Assembly: GCA_934394515.1 (NCBI GenBank)
Contig: CAKRRU010000142.1
Location: 1-5,358 of the forward strand
Length of the DNA: 5,358 bases
Reading direction: 5' to 3'
Source of the DNA: an uncultured Acetatifactor sp.
GTDB lineage: Bacteria > Bacillota > Clostridia > Lachnospirales > Lachnospiraceae
Positions 1-5,358 of this stretch are shown here, in pieces (the stretch's first letter is position 1; each line of letters begins with the position of its first letter). The notes beneath the pieces were generated by a model. The model was not told the DNA's origin and searched no databases. It saw only the letters and a program-made list of their open reading frames with translations. Both the position numbers and the translations under genes were made by a program.

Positions 1-805
1 TGGGCTGGAAGTAAGCCTGCTCATCAGCGGGTAATGCATTGAAAGCATCCTTTAACATGGCTGCGTATTTGTCTTCTGTCAGCATGTACAGGAAGTTCTT
101 ACCTACAACTTCGGAATCAATATCCATGAACAGTGCATGAGTATCTTCTGCCACGAAGTCCCAGCAGTTGTCATATACTTTGCTGCCGGTGCAGTTATAT
201 TCGAATACTTTATTCAAGGTCTGTAATGCAAGGTAACCGTCCACTGCGTCGGGAGTGGTTCCGTTGGCTTCTGCCCATTCCTTAGGAATAAAGGTATCCA
301 GTATTCCGGTCTGTGTCATCTTGGATTCGATCTGATTACCATCCTGGATCAGAGTCATTGCGAAGGTTCCTTCCGGTTTCAGGGAATCTGCGGTCAGCTG
401 CTCGAAAATCTTGTTGTTCTTGGGCTGCTGCCAGTCGAATTCCATGCTGTAAGAAGGATCGATAGACTGCAGATACTCAATAAACAGGGGTAATGCTGCT
501 TTACCACGGCTGGAGTTACCCACACCGTAGAAGGTCTTGCCGTTGGATTCCTCGATGGCTTTCTGTGCCAGTTCTTCCAGGGTCATTTCCTCCGCCTGCT
601 TAATGATCTGCTGTGTAGCTGTAAGATTTGCGTCGTCCGTCACTTCCGGTGTCTTACTCTCTGCCACCGTCTCGGTTCCGGCTGTCTGTGTGTTGTCTGC
701 GCTTCCTGTCGCCTGATTCTGATCAGTATTGCTGTTGCCGCATCCGGCTAACATCCCAACGCTCAGTGCACAGATCATCAATAATGATACTACTCTTTTC
801 TTCAT
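1..805 (-). CDS. ABC-type solute-binding lipoprotein (SBP2), C-terminus beyond left edge
   Basis: This gene encodes an exported lipoprotein that probably delivers a solute to an ABC importer. The ATG is at 805, preceded by GGGAGGA (812-818) with a 6-base spacer. The frame is open for 268 residues to the left edge, so the gene is partial. Residues 1-22 form a lipoprotein signal peptide: a KKR start, a hydrophobic core and the lipobox LAGC with Cys22. Residues 23-60 are a Ser/Thr/Asn-rich linker typical of Gram-positive lipoproteins. The mature domain starts near residue 90 (KTFYGVGNSSRGK), and later segments (DGNQIESKMTQTGILDTFIP, then a VYDNCWDF stretch) fit the two-lobed type 2 periplasmic-binding fold, the group that includes Fbp/AfuA-like proteins. 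That assignment rests on pattern recognition; the ligand is unknown. The gene follows the kinase/regulator pair after a 206-bp regulatory gap and is the probable regulated target. Permease and ATPase genes would be expected further left. Confidence 0.8.
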   Translation of the reverse strand, partial: MKKRVVSLLMICALSVGMLAGCGNSNTDQNQATGSADNTQTAGTETVAESKTPEVTDDANLTATQQIIKQAEEMTLEELAQKAIEESNGKTFYGVGNSSRGKAALPLFIEYLQSIDPSYSMEFDWQQPKNNKIFEQLTADSLKPEGTFAMTLIQDGNQIESKMTQTGILDTFIPKEWAEANGTTPDAVDGYLALQTLNKVFEYNCTGSKVYDNCWDFVAEDTHALFMDIDSEVVGKNFLYMLTEDKYAAMLKDAFNALPADEQAYFQP

Positions 806-893
806 ACGCTGTCCTCCCTTTTCGTATAACGTTTTCCTGTAACTTTGTGACTGACATTTCTGTAATATGTATGTCTGTCACTTCCGTTCTGAT
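806..893 (-). promoter_or_regulatory. SBP2 mRNA leader with interrupted hairpin
   Basis: This is the inferred 5' leader of about 88 bases between the predicted start of transcription (near 893, about 7 bases after the -10 box) and the SBP2 ATG. It holds an inverted repeat with arms at 871-881 and 847-857. On the minus strand the arms read GTGACAGACAT and ATGTCAGTCAC, which gives 10 base pairs interrupted by one central A-A mismatch, with a 13-base loop. No U-run follows the second arm, so it is not an intrinsic terminator. It may stabilise the mRNA, or it may be a dyad operator in the DNA. The strong ribosome binding site GGGAGGA at 812-818 lies outside the hairpin and is not visibly sequestered. 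Confidence 0.55.
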
Positions 894-899
894 GATTCT

Positions 900-928
900 A
901 TTATACGTTTGGAGTTCAGCAATTTGTA
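900..928 (-). promoter_or_regulatory. Predicted activator-dependent promoter of SBP2
   Basis: A perfect TATAAT -10 box lies at 900-905 on the minus strand. At the proper 17-base distance (923-928) the sequence is TACAAA, a poor match to TTGACA, and spacings of 16 or 18 bases are no better. A perfect -10 with no -35 box is typical of promoters that need an activator. Tandem repeats suited to an AraC-type regulator sit immediately upstream. Transcription would run left into SBP2. Confidence 0.6.
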
Positions 929-938
929 TAAGGTAAAA

Positions 939-982
939 CTGTTATTATTTTAATATTTCTGATATTATGTATAATATTTCTG
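939..982 (-). repeat. Tandem ~20-bp direct repeats, likely operator for the response regulator
   Basis: On the minus strand, CAGAAATATTA occurs exactly twice (972-982 and 951-961), with starts 21 bp apart, or two DNA turns. The whole units are near-identical: CAGAAATATTA, then TAC or AA, then ATAATA plus one base. A third CAG follows at 939-941, where the match breaks down. Each unit also contains an internal dyad TATTA...TAATA, and the first holds a 7+2+7 palindrome at 962-977. Direct repeats about 21 bp apart, just upstream of a promoter lacking a -35 box, are the usual binding arrangement for AraC-family proteins, whose two helix-turn-helix units contact successive turns. The cognate regulator is the adjacent gene. 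The repeat is seen directly; the function is inferred. Confidence 0.6.
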
Positions 983-1011
983 CCATTTTCTCGATTCGTT
1001 TGTGCAATCTG

Positions 1012-1782
1012 TTATCTCTCCAGGCTTCTGTCTTGATATTCCGAAGGTGTTACACCGACAATCCGCTTAAAGCTGCTGGAAAAATGTGCAATATCACGAT
1101 ATCCCACCTGCTCTGCCACCTCATAGACTTTATTTCTGCAGTCATTTAATAATTTCATGGCTGTCCGCATCCGCACTCTGGTAATATAAGCCGCCACCGT
1201 ATAATCCGTCTCCTTTTTGAAGGTATGACTTAAATGTCCCTCGCTGATTCCCACATGTTCTGCGATCTCTGACACGCATAACTCAGGATTTCCATAATGT
1301 TCGGTAATATAATCCACTGCGGCCATGACATATTTGCTCTTGTCGCCTTTGTTCAGTACCAACTCCGGAAGCTGATCATCGCCAGCCTTTTCCTCACGTT
1401 CCTGTGTCTTTTTACGTTTATCCAATGCATTATTCACTGCCTGCTCCAGCTCTCCGTCCCCGAAGGGTTTCAACAGATAATCACTTGCAAACAGCTTCAG
1501 GGCACTCTGTGCATAGGAAAAATCACTGTATGCGGTTAAAAAAATCACACTGACATCATTGCCTTCACTGCGCAATTCTTTTAACATCTCTATCCCGTCC
1601 ATTTTAGGCATACGGATATCACAGATCAACAGATCCGGATGATATTTCCGCACAGCTTCCAGCCCCTCAACGCCGTTACCGGCTTCTGCCACGACTACAC
1701 AGTTCAGTGCCTGCCAGTCTGTCTCCATCACGATCCCCCGGCGCACCAACATTTCATCATCTATTACAATTACTTTGTACAT
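1012..1782 (-). CDS. AraC-family response regulator (YesN/HptR type)
   Basis: This is a cytoplasmic DNA-binding response regulator of 256 residues, phosphorylated by the neighbouring kinase. The receiver domain covers about residues 2-120: acidic pocket Asp8-Asp9, phosphoacceptor Asp55 in the stretch LLICDIRMPKMDG, switch Thr83 (FLTAYSDF), and Lys105 in LLKPF. A charged linker (about 121-148, rich in Lys and Glu) leads to an AraC-type double helix-turn-helix at about 150-252. The second helix-turn-helix carries the family signature, VAEQVGYRDIAHFSSSFKR followed by GVTPSEY. The ATG at 1782 is chosen because GGGAGGA stands 8 bases upstream and the receiver begins there; an in-frame ATG at 1851 would add 23 basic residues with only a weak ribosome site. 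The gene lies 108 bp after the kinase stop and is probably in the same transcript. Its likely target is the tandem repeat in front of SBP2. Confidence 0.93.
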   Translation of the reverse strand: MYKVIVIDDEMLVRRGIVMETDWQALNCVVVAEAGNGVEGLEAVRKYHPDLLICDIRMPKMDGIEMLKELRSEGNDVSVIFLTAYSDFSYAQSALKLFASDYLLKPFGDGELEQAVNNALDKRKKTQEREEKAGDDQLPELVLNKGDKSKYVMAAVDYITEHYGNPELCVSEIAEHVGISEGHLSHTFKKETDYTVAAYITRVRMRTAMKLLNDCRNKVYEVAEQVGYRDIAHFSSSFKRIVGVTPSEYQDRSLER

Positions 1783-1790
1783 AACCCAAT

Positions 1791-1797
1791 TCCTCCC
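1791..1797 (-). promoter_or_regulatory. Ribosome binding site setting the response regulator start
   Basis: GGGAGGA on the minus strand lies 8 bases before the ATG at 1782. It decides between this start and the longer in-frame start at 1851, which has only a weak AAGAGAG upstream. The shorter product begins exactly at the first receiver-domain strand. Confidence 0.75.
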
Positions 1798-1890
1798 TGT
1801 CTTTTGCACCCTATGTCTTTTGTTTTTCTTTCCTTTTCGTCTTTCTCCCATGAGTCACTCTCTTGAATGATTCTCTTTGCTGCTTCCTTT

Positions 1891-3612
1891 TCAGGCTTTT
1901 TCTCTTCTGACCGGCAGTCGCAATGTCACCCTGGTACCTCCGGATTCCTTACCACCCTCTGTAGTTTGTATATTTTCATCCGATTTTTCCATGCAAATAC
2001 CGTATTCCTCACCGTAAGTCAGCCTGAGAATGGTGTCAACATTTGATACTCCGATATGTCCCACAAGCTGCTCCTGTCTCCTGTGATTGATTGCCTCCAT
2101 TAAATCATCCGGAGCTCCGCAGCCATCGTCAGTCACCTCAATGCAGAGTACACCGTTCTTCCCTGTAATCCGCACATGGATGTTTCCTTCTTCGCTCTCT
2201 TTTAATCCATGTAACACTGAATTCTCTACAATCGGCTGAATAATCAATTTCGGGATTACACAATCTTCCAGTCCTTCTTCCATTTCCACGGAATAGGAAA
2301 ACTTATCATTGAAACGGATTTTTTGGATATCTACATAGCAATTCACCAGCTCCAGTTCTTCCCTGAGACAGATAAACTGCCTCTTAGAGATACTGGTACG
2401 CAGAATCTTGGCCAATCCGGCTGCCATGGTCGCAATCTCCGGAATATGATTGGCCTTCGCCACCCATTTCATGGTATCCAGGGTATTGTACAGAAAATGA
2501 GGGTTCAGCTGCGCCTGCATCATGGCAATGTAAGACGCATTAAGTTCTTTCTGCTTCTCTATCTTCTCCTGCACATTCTGTTCCAGTTCATTTGCCATGA
2601 TATTAAAATTCCTTGACATCTGCCCCAGCTCATCTTCTCTGTCGGAAGCGATCCTTACAGTCAGGTCTCCCTCCTGCAAAGTACGCATGGCAGTATTCAT
2701 CCGTTCGATGGGACGGGTCATATTTCTGCCTACATGGGATGCCACACCTACACACAATAAAATACTGATGATCAGCATTACGGTAAGTACACTGTACATG
2801 GAATTCAGTACTTCCGTGGAAAATACACTTGGACATGCCATTACCGTATATAATCCGGTATTTCCCAAAGGTTCTATCAATAATTCTCCCGCACGATAAC
2901 CCCCCAGTAACTTATGTCCTTTCATCAGTTCTTCTCTGATCTTGTCTGTCTGCAGATTACCGCTTTCAAAAATCGTTCGCCAATAGGTATCTAAAAAGGC
3001 GACTTCCGCCTTACTGTTTCCATTATCATAGAGCAGTTTTTCAAAGTTTTCAGCCCGCATGCCGATAACGATGTAGCCCTCTAAGGTATTCTCCTTCCCG
3101 AGCAGTTTCCCTGCAGCATACATCAAAATGTCTTTATCATTAGGCTCCGCCCTGCGCAGAACCAGGTTTTCTTCACTTTCTTCGACAGCCTTCAGAATGC
3201 CCCAGTATACCGGCAAATCTGTTCCGGCATTTCCCTGAGCCGTGGTATAAATACATTTTCCGGTTTTATCATACAGGTCAACCTGCGCATATTCCCGCAG
3301 CCCTGACACTTCCCGGTAAAATTGCAGATAGATTTTACTCTTTGACCAGGAATCCTCTTCATTGATCTGCCCCACGATTTTACTGTTCGCATTAATGCTT
3401 TCTACTGTTTCCTCGAAATTTTTAAAAAGATAAAGCACACCGGCATCTATTTGTTCTGCCTGCTCTGTCACTCTTTTTTCATAATCACTGTTGATCTTCG
3501 TCTCCATAGTCTGAATGAGAGATACGCCGAACAGCAACAAAGGGAACAGTGCTACCACAGCGAAACAGAATAACAGTTGTCTGTGAAATGACTTTTTTAT
3601 CCATTTTTTCAT
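1891..3612 (-). CDS. Sensor histidine kinase, YesM/LytS (HisKA_7TM-less, His_kinase) family
   Basis: This is a membrane sensor kinase of 573 residues, partner of the AraC-type regulator. A first transmembrane helix (about 13-34) is followed by an extracytoplasmic sensor region of about 235 residues (36-270, Cache-like by position and size), a second helix (about 272-293), and a HAMP linker (about 294-346, with TRPIERM and DREDELGQM). The phosphoacceptor motif QAQLNPHFLYNTLDTMKW places His372. The ATPase domain shows the N box PIVENSVLHGL (Asn464), DDGCGAPD (Asp496, Gly497, Gly499), GHIGVSNV and SGGTRVTL. The ATG at 3612 is chosen because it overlaps the SBP1 stop as ATGA and follows AGAGGA with a 6-base spacer; a longer reading from 3675 would add 21 non-membrane residues before the first helix. 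The overlap indicates translational coupling to SBP1, its presumed ligand-presenting partner. Confidence 0.94.
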   Translation of the reverse strand: MKKWIKKSFHRQLLFCFAVVALFPLLLFGVSLIQTMETKINSDYEKRVTEQAEQIDAGVLYLFKNFEETVESINANSKIVGQINEEDSWSKSKIYLQFYREVSGLREYAQVDLYDKTGKCIYTTAQGNAGTDLPVYWGILKAVEESEENLVLRRAEPNDKDILMYAAGKLLGKENTLEGYIVIGMRAENFEKLLYDNGNSKAEVAFLDTYWRTIFESGNLQTDKIREELMKGHKLLGGYRAGELLIEPLGNTGLYTVMACPSVFSTEVLNSMYSVLTVMLIISILLCVGVASHVGRNMTRPIERMNTAMRTLQEGDLTVRIASDREDELGQMSRNFNIMANELEQNVQEKIEKQKELNASYIAMMQAQLNPHFLYNTLDTMKWVAKANHIPEIATMAAGLAKILRTSISKRQFICLREELELVNCYVDIQKIRFNDKFSYSVEMEEGLEDCVIPKLIIQPIVENSVLHGLKESEEGNIHVRITGKNGVLCIEVTDDGCGAPDDLMEAINHRRQEQLVGHIGVSNVDTILRLTYGEEYGICMEKSDENIQTTEGGKESGGTRVTLRLPVRREKA

Positions 3613-4640
3613 CTGTTTTCCTCTTGTAGTCTCTCCCACGCAGTCAGGATATTTTCTTTTTCCCGTGAAGCCCATTGAATATCATAATCAATTGCCTTTA
3701 ACTTATTTTTTTCCTGAATTGCGTATTCATCCATATCATTTCGAACTGTTCTGCGGAAAAATTTTTCTTCCACAAGTCTTTGTACATCAGTACTTACCGT
3801 AAACTCCAAAAAAGCTTTTGCATTCTCCGGATGCCTGCATCCTTTTACAATCGCAGTTGCATCCGGAATCGCACTGGTTCCGTCCTGCGGATAAATTACA
3901 GTAATGTCCTCTCCTTCCAGGATTTTCTGCCTGGCCATGCCTTCACTGGTGATTCCCACCAGCCTCGTTCCTGCGTTTACTTCCTCCAATACTTCCCCGG
4001 ATGATGCAGAAACATTGCCATCCAAGGTATCACAGAAGTTGCGCAAAATCGTCTCCTCATCTTCACCCAGTACTTGCAGCATAGTGCAAAGTGCTGTATA
4101 ACTGCTTCCCGACTTTGTTGGATCCGCAAATGCAATTTTCCCTTCCCAACGATCTGTCTGAAGTTCTGCCCAGGTCTTAGGCGCAGCTACAGGATAAACC
4201 AGCTTATTATTATAGATAAAAACAGTCGGTAATACAGAAAAAGGAGTGTAGACATCTTCCTCTGCGCGATATTGCTCCTGAATCCGTTCCGCCTCACTGA
4301 CCGTGTATGGCTGAAAATAATCTCTGCATTCTTCAAAGCTTTCAATTCCACCGCCAAACATAACATCAAACGTCCCCGGCTCGTCCTGCTGTAATTCATC
4401 AAAAAGTGCTATCGTATCTCCTGCCTTTAATTCCACAAAAATACCGGTACGTTCTTCAAATTCTTTAATGATCGGTTCGTATACATCCTCTTTATGCGAA
4501 GTATAGATAACAAGCTTTTTATCCTCCGGAATCTGATAGATTTCTTCCTGCGTCTGACTACATCCGGTAAACAAAAGCATTACTCCTGCCATTGTCAGAA
4601 TGCCGGCAATTCTGCTGCATTTCTTACTCATTGTCCCCAT
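3609..4640 (-). CDS. Solute-binding lipoprotein (SBP1), HptA/AfuA-like sensory component
   Basis: This is an extracellular membrane-anchored binding protein of 343 residues. The signal peptide ends in LLFTGC (Cys27); Phe at lipobox position -3 is less usual. The mature part is a type 2 periplasmic-binding fold: KLVIYTSHKEDVYEPIIKEFEERTG (42-66), FDVMFGGGIE (91-100), PTVFIYNNKLV (138-148), WEGKIAFADPTKSGSS (165-180), VGITSEGMARQ (228-238), YPQDGTSAIPDATAIVKG (250-267) and FFRRTVRND (294-302). It would probably be auto-annotated as an iron(III)-binding protein, but the segment that holds Tyr-Tyr in FbpA reads ITSEGMA here, so an organic or phosphorylated ligand, as in HptA and AfuA, is more likely. 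Within the window it is linked to a kinase, not a permease, so a sensing role is inferred. The start at 4640 has AAGGG 6 bases upstream; ATG at 4631 is an alternative. The stop overlaps the kinase ATG. Confidence 0.88.
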   Translation of the reverse strand: MGTMSKKCSRIAGILTMAGVMLLFTGCSQTQEEIYQIPEDKKLVIYTSHKEDVYEPIIKEFEERTGIFVELKAGDTIALFDELQQDEPGTFDVMFGGGIESFEECRDYFQPYTVSEAERIQEQYRAEEDVYTPFSVLPTVFIYNNKLVYPVAAPKTWAELQTDRWEGKIAFADPTKSGSSYTALCTMLQVLGEDEETILRNFCDTLDGNVSASSGEVLEEVNAGTRLVGITSEGMARQKILEGEDITVIYPQDGTSAIPDATAIVKGCRHPENAKAFLEFTVSTDVQRLVEEKFFRRTVRNDMDEYAIQEKNKLKAIDYDIQWASREKENILTAWERLQEENR

Positions 4641-4706
4641 ATTTTACCCTTGTTCTTCTCTTCCTTTTTTAATTTGGTACTTCGTCCAAATCTCTTCTTT
4701 TTCTAT
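4641..4706 (-). promoter_or_regulatory. 66-bp gap before SBP1 with a short imperfect hairpin
   Basis: The gap between the small membrane gene and SBP1 contains an inverted repeat at 4672-4691. On the minus strand it reads ATTTGGAC, loop GAA, GT, a bulged A, then CCAAAT. No U-run follows on the minus strand, so it is not a convincing terminator. A TATAAA (4706-4711) overlaps the upstream stop codon but has no -35 partner. The cluster may therefore be read from the strong promoter at 5174-5202, or from a weak or regulated promoter here. AAGGG at 4647-4651 is the SBP1 ribosome binding site. Confidence 0.35.
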
Positions 4707-5138
4707 TTATAAGGTACCACTCTCTGTCATCCGATAAATCCTAAGCATTCGATCGTACTGCACATACATTCTCTGCACTTCATTTTCAAGAATATAATAG
4801 TGGCGAATATACGGAACAAGCAAAATCAAAATCACCACCGGAAGTAAAAGTGCAAAAAGACTGTCGGAAATCACGTTCAAAAGAATTGCCAGCATCTCCA
4901 GTAGTGCAAAAGTCACTGTCACAATCAGATGAATCAAACGCTCATGCTGGAAAAAACTTATCTGTGTCAAATGTTCTTTCAGCTTGTCCCTGACGATTCG
5001 TTCCCGTTCATTCTCATCCTGCTCTTCTGTCCGCGTGATACCTTCTGCATTACCATCTTCCTGCGTCTGTGCGCTCTGCTCCATTTTCTCCAGCCATGCA
5101 TCAATACTTTTCCGATATTGCAAAATACGTTGTTCCAT
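4707..5138 (-). CDS. Small two-helix membrane protein, unknown function
   Basis: I cannot assign a function to this 143-residue protein. The first 65 residues are hydrophilic and charged, with an acidic low-complexity stretch at about 25-50 (EDGNAEGITRTEEQDENERER) and likely helical or coiled character. The motif ISFFQHERLIHLIV (60-73) leads into two hydrophobic helices (about 68-90 and 93-111) separated by a short turn at NVISDS, followed by a charged, Tyr-rich tail (RHYYILENEVQRMYVQYDR). There is no signal peptide or cysteine, so it looks like an integral hairpin protein with both ends probably in the cytoplasm. The ATG at 5138 is preferred because AGGTGG (5147-5152) stands 8 bases upstream. 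A GTG at 5150 is in frame, but it lies inside that ribosome site. A strong promoter precedes it. It ends 66 bp before SBP1, so co-transcription with the sensory cluster is possible but unproven. Confidence 0.8.
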   Translation of the reverse strand: MEQRILQYRKSIDAWLEKMEQSAQTQEDGNAEGITRTEEQDENERERIVRDKLKEHLTQISFFQHERLIHLIVTVTFALLEMLAILLNVISDSLFALLLPVVILILLVPYIRHYYILENEVQRMYVQYDRMLRIYRMTESGTL

Positions 5139-5146
5139 GGTGCCTG

Positions 5147-5152
5147 CCACCT
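5147..5152 (-). promoter_or_regulatory. Ribosome binding site of the small membrane protein
   Basis: AGGTGG on the minus strand (AAAGGTGG when extended) stands 8 bases before the ATG at 5138. It supports that ATG over the in-frame GTG at 5150, which falls within the site itself. Confidence 0.6.
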
Positions 5153-5173
5153 TTCCGATACTTGTATTACTCC

Positions 5174-5202
5174 ATCATAGCGATTCTTTTGTTGTTCGTC
5201 AA
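5174..5202 (-). promoter_or_regulatory. Sigma-A-type promoter for the small membrane protein
   Basis: On the minus strand TTGACG (5197-5202) and TATGAT (5174-5179) are separated by exactly 17 bases. Each box differs from the vegetative consensus by one base. Transcription would begin near 5167, giving a leader of about 28 bases before the ATG at 5138. This is the best promoter in the window and, with no clear terminator after the membrane gene, might also supply the sensory cluster. Confidence 0.8.
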
Positions 5203-5229
5203 TGCGGCACGGGGACTAAATAAAGAAAT

Positions 5230-5261
5230 AAAAAACGCCTCTATGCAACTGCATAAAGACG
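5230..5261 (-). terminator. Rho-independent terminator after tRNA-Val
   Basis: The minus-strand arms at 5250-5261 (CGTCTTTATGCA) and 5236-5247 (TGCATAGAGGCG) pair over 11 bp, including two G-U pairs, around a 4-base AGTT loop. Six T residues (5230-5235) follow directly. It lies about 25 bases after the tRNA 3' end and before the next promoter, so it separates tRNA transcription from the downstream genes. Confidence 0.88.
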
Positions 5262-5286
5262 ACACACATATTTTTGAGTATAAAAA

Positions 5287-5358
5287 TGGGGCCTATAGGG
5301 CTCGAACCTATGACCCTCTGCTTGTAAGGCAGATGCTCTCCCAGCTGAGCTAAGACCC
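5287..5358 (-). tRNA. tRNA-Val, anticodon UAC, missing first base at window edge
   Basis: The cloverleaf can be drawn by eye on the minus strand. The acceptor arm GGGTCT (positions 2-7) pairs with AGGCCC, leaving the last C for a first base that lies outside the window, presumably G. U8 and A9 are present, followed by the D stem GCTC/GAGC, an anticodon stem TCTGC/GCAGA with loop CTTACAA (anticodon TAC), a five-base variable loop GGGTC, and a T stem ATAGG/CCTAT with TTCGAGC. The discriminator base is A at 5287. The next bases are TTT, so the CCA tail is not encoded and must be added enzymatically. The anticodon reads GUA, and other GUN codons by wobble. Confidence 0.95.

Noticed and set aside
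821..836. Possible catabolite-responsive (cre-like) site around AACGTT
   Set aside because: The central CG and a few flanking bases fit, but about three positions of the core consensus fail, so I do not call a CcpA site.
628..936. Plus-strand open frame of 102 codons over the SBP2 start and leader
   Set aside because: It is antisense to the SBP2 signal peptide, its composition is low-complexity Ser/Cys/Leu, and the minus-strand gene has a clear lipobox and ribosome site.
962..977. Palindrome at 962-977 as a terminator for the response regulator gene
   Set aside because: It is purely A/T-rich apart from its two-base centre and lacks a GC-rich stem and U-run; it is better explained as part of the tandem repeat units.
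1783..1851. Upstream in-frame ATG extending the response regulator by 23 basic residues
   Set aside because: It has only a weak ribosome site, the extension is Lys/Arg-rich and unlike a receiver domain, and a strong GGGAGGA precedes the ATG at 1782.
2597..2899. Plus-strand frame of 100 codons inside the kinase
   Set aside because: It is the opposite-strand shadow of the well-supported HAMP and second transmembrane region of the kinase.
3613..3675. Longer kinase start at 3675
   Set aside because: It would read 63 bases through the end of SBP1; the ATG at 3612 has the ATGA overlap and a good ribosome site, and is followed directly by the first transmembrane helix.
4703..4712. TATAAA as a -10 box for the SBP1-kinase-regulator cluster
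   Set aside because: No acceptable -35 box lies 16-18 bases upstream, and AT-rich hexamers are common in this composition.
5069..5353. Plus-strand frame of 94 codons crossing the terminator and tRNA
   Set aside because: It is antisense to the tRNA and terminator; its tail (RARTYDPLLVRQMLSQL) is the familiar artefact of translating a tRNA complement.

Overview
The window looks like a piece of a low-to-mid GC Clostridia chromosome, most likely Lachnospiraceae. This is inferred from the protein style (YesM/YesN-type two-component pair, lipoprotein solute-binding proteins), strong AGGAGG-like ribosome binding sites, and a tRNA gene without an encoded CCA. No species can be named. Every gene I can support lies on the minus strand, so transcription runs from the right end to the left end.

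Layout in transcription order: (1) a tRNA-Val(UAC) at the right edge, lacking only its first base, followed by an intrinsic terminator; (2) a near-consensus sigma-A promoter and a small two-helix membrane protein of unknown function; (3) a tight cluster made of a lipoprotein solute-binding protein (SBP1), a YesM/LytS-type sensor histidine kinase whose ATG overlaps the SBP1 stop as ATGA, and an AraC-type response regulator; (4) a 206-bp regulatory gap with two tandem ~20-bp repeats, an activator-type promoter and a leader hairpin; (5) the first 268 residues of a second lipoprotein solute-binding protein (SBP2), running off the left edge.

The SBP1-kinase-regulator set has the same composition as the HptA-HptS-HptR three-component system of Staphylococcus aureus, in which an extracytoplasmic binding protein reports a ligand (glucose-6-phosphate) to a membrane kinase. 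My working model is as follows. SBP1 binds a small, possibly phosphorylated, organic solute outside the cell and engages the kinase sensor domain. The kinase phosphorylates the regulator at Asp55. The regulator binds the tandem repeats in front of SBP2 and switches on a transport operon that continues beyond the left edge. The ligand is not determined by the sequence. SBP1 would probably be auto-labelled an iron(III)-binding protein, but the Tyr-Tyr iron ligands of FbpA are not visible in the corresponding segment.

The most noteworthy non-coding signal is the tandem repeat CAGAAATATTA with a 21-bp period just upstream of a promoter that has a perfect TATAAT but no recognisable -35 box. That is the expected architecture for a promoter dependent on an AraC-family response regulator. 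I see no mobile elements, CRISPR arrays or frameshifted genes.
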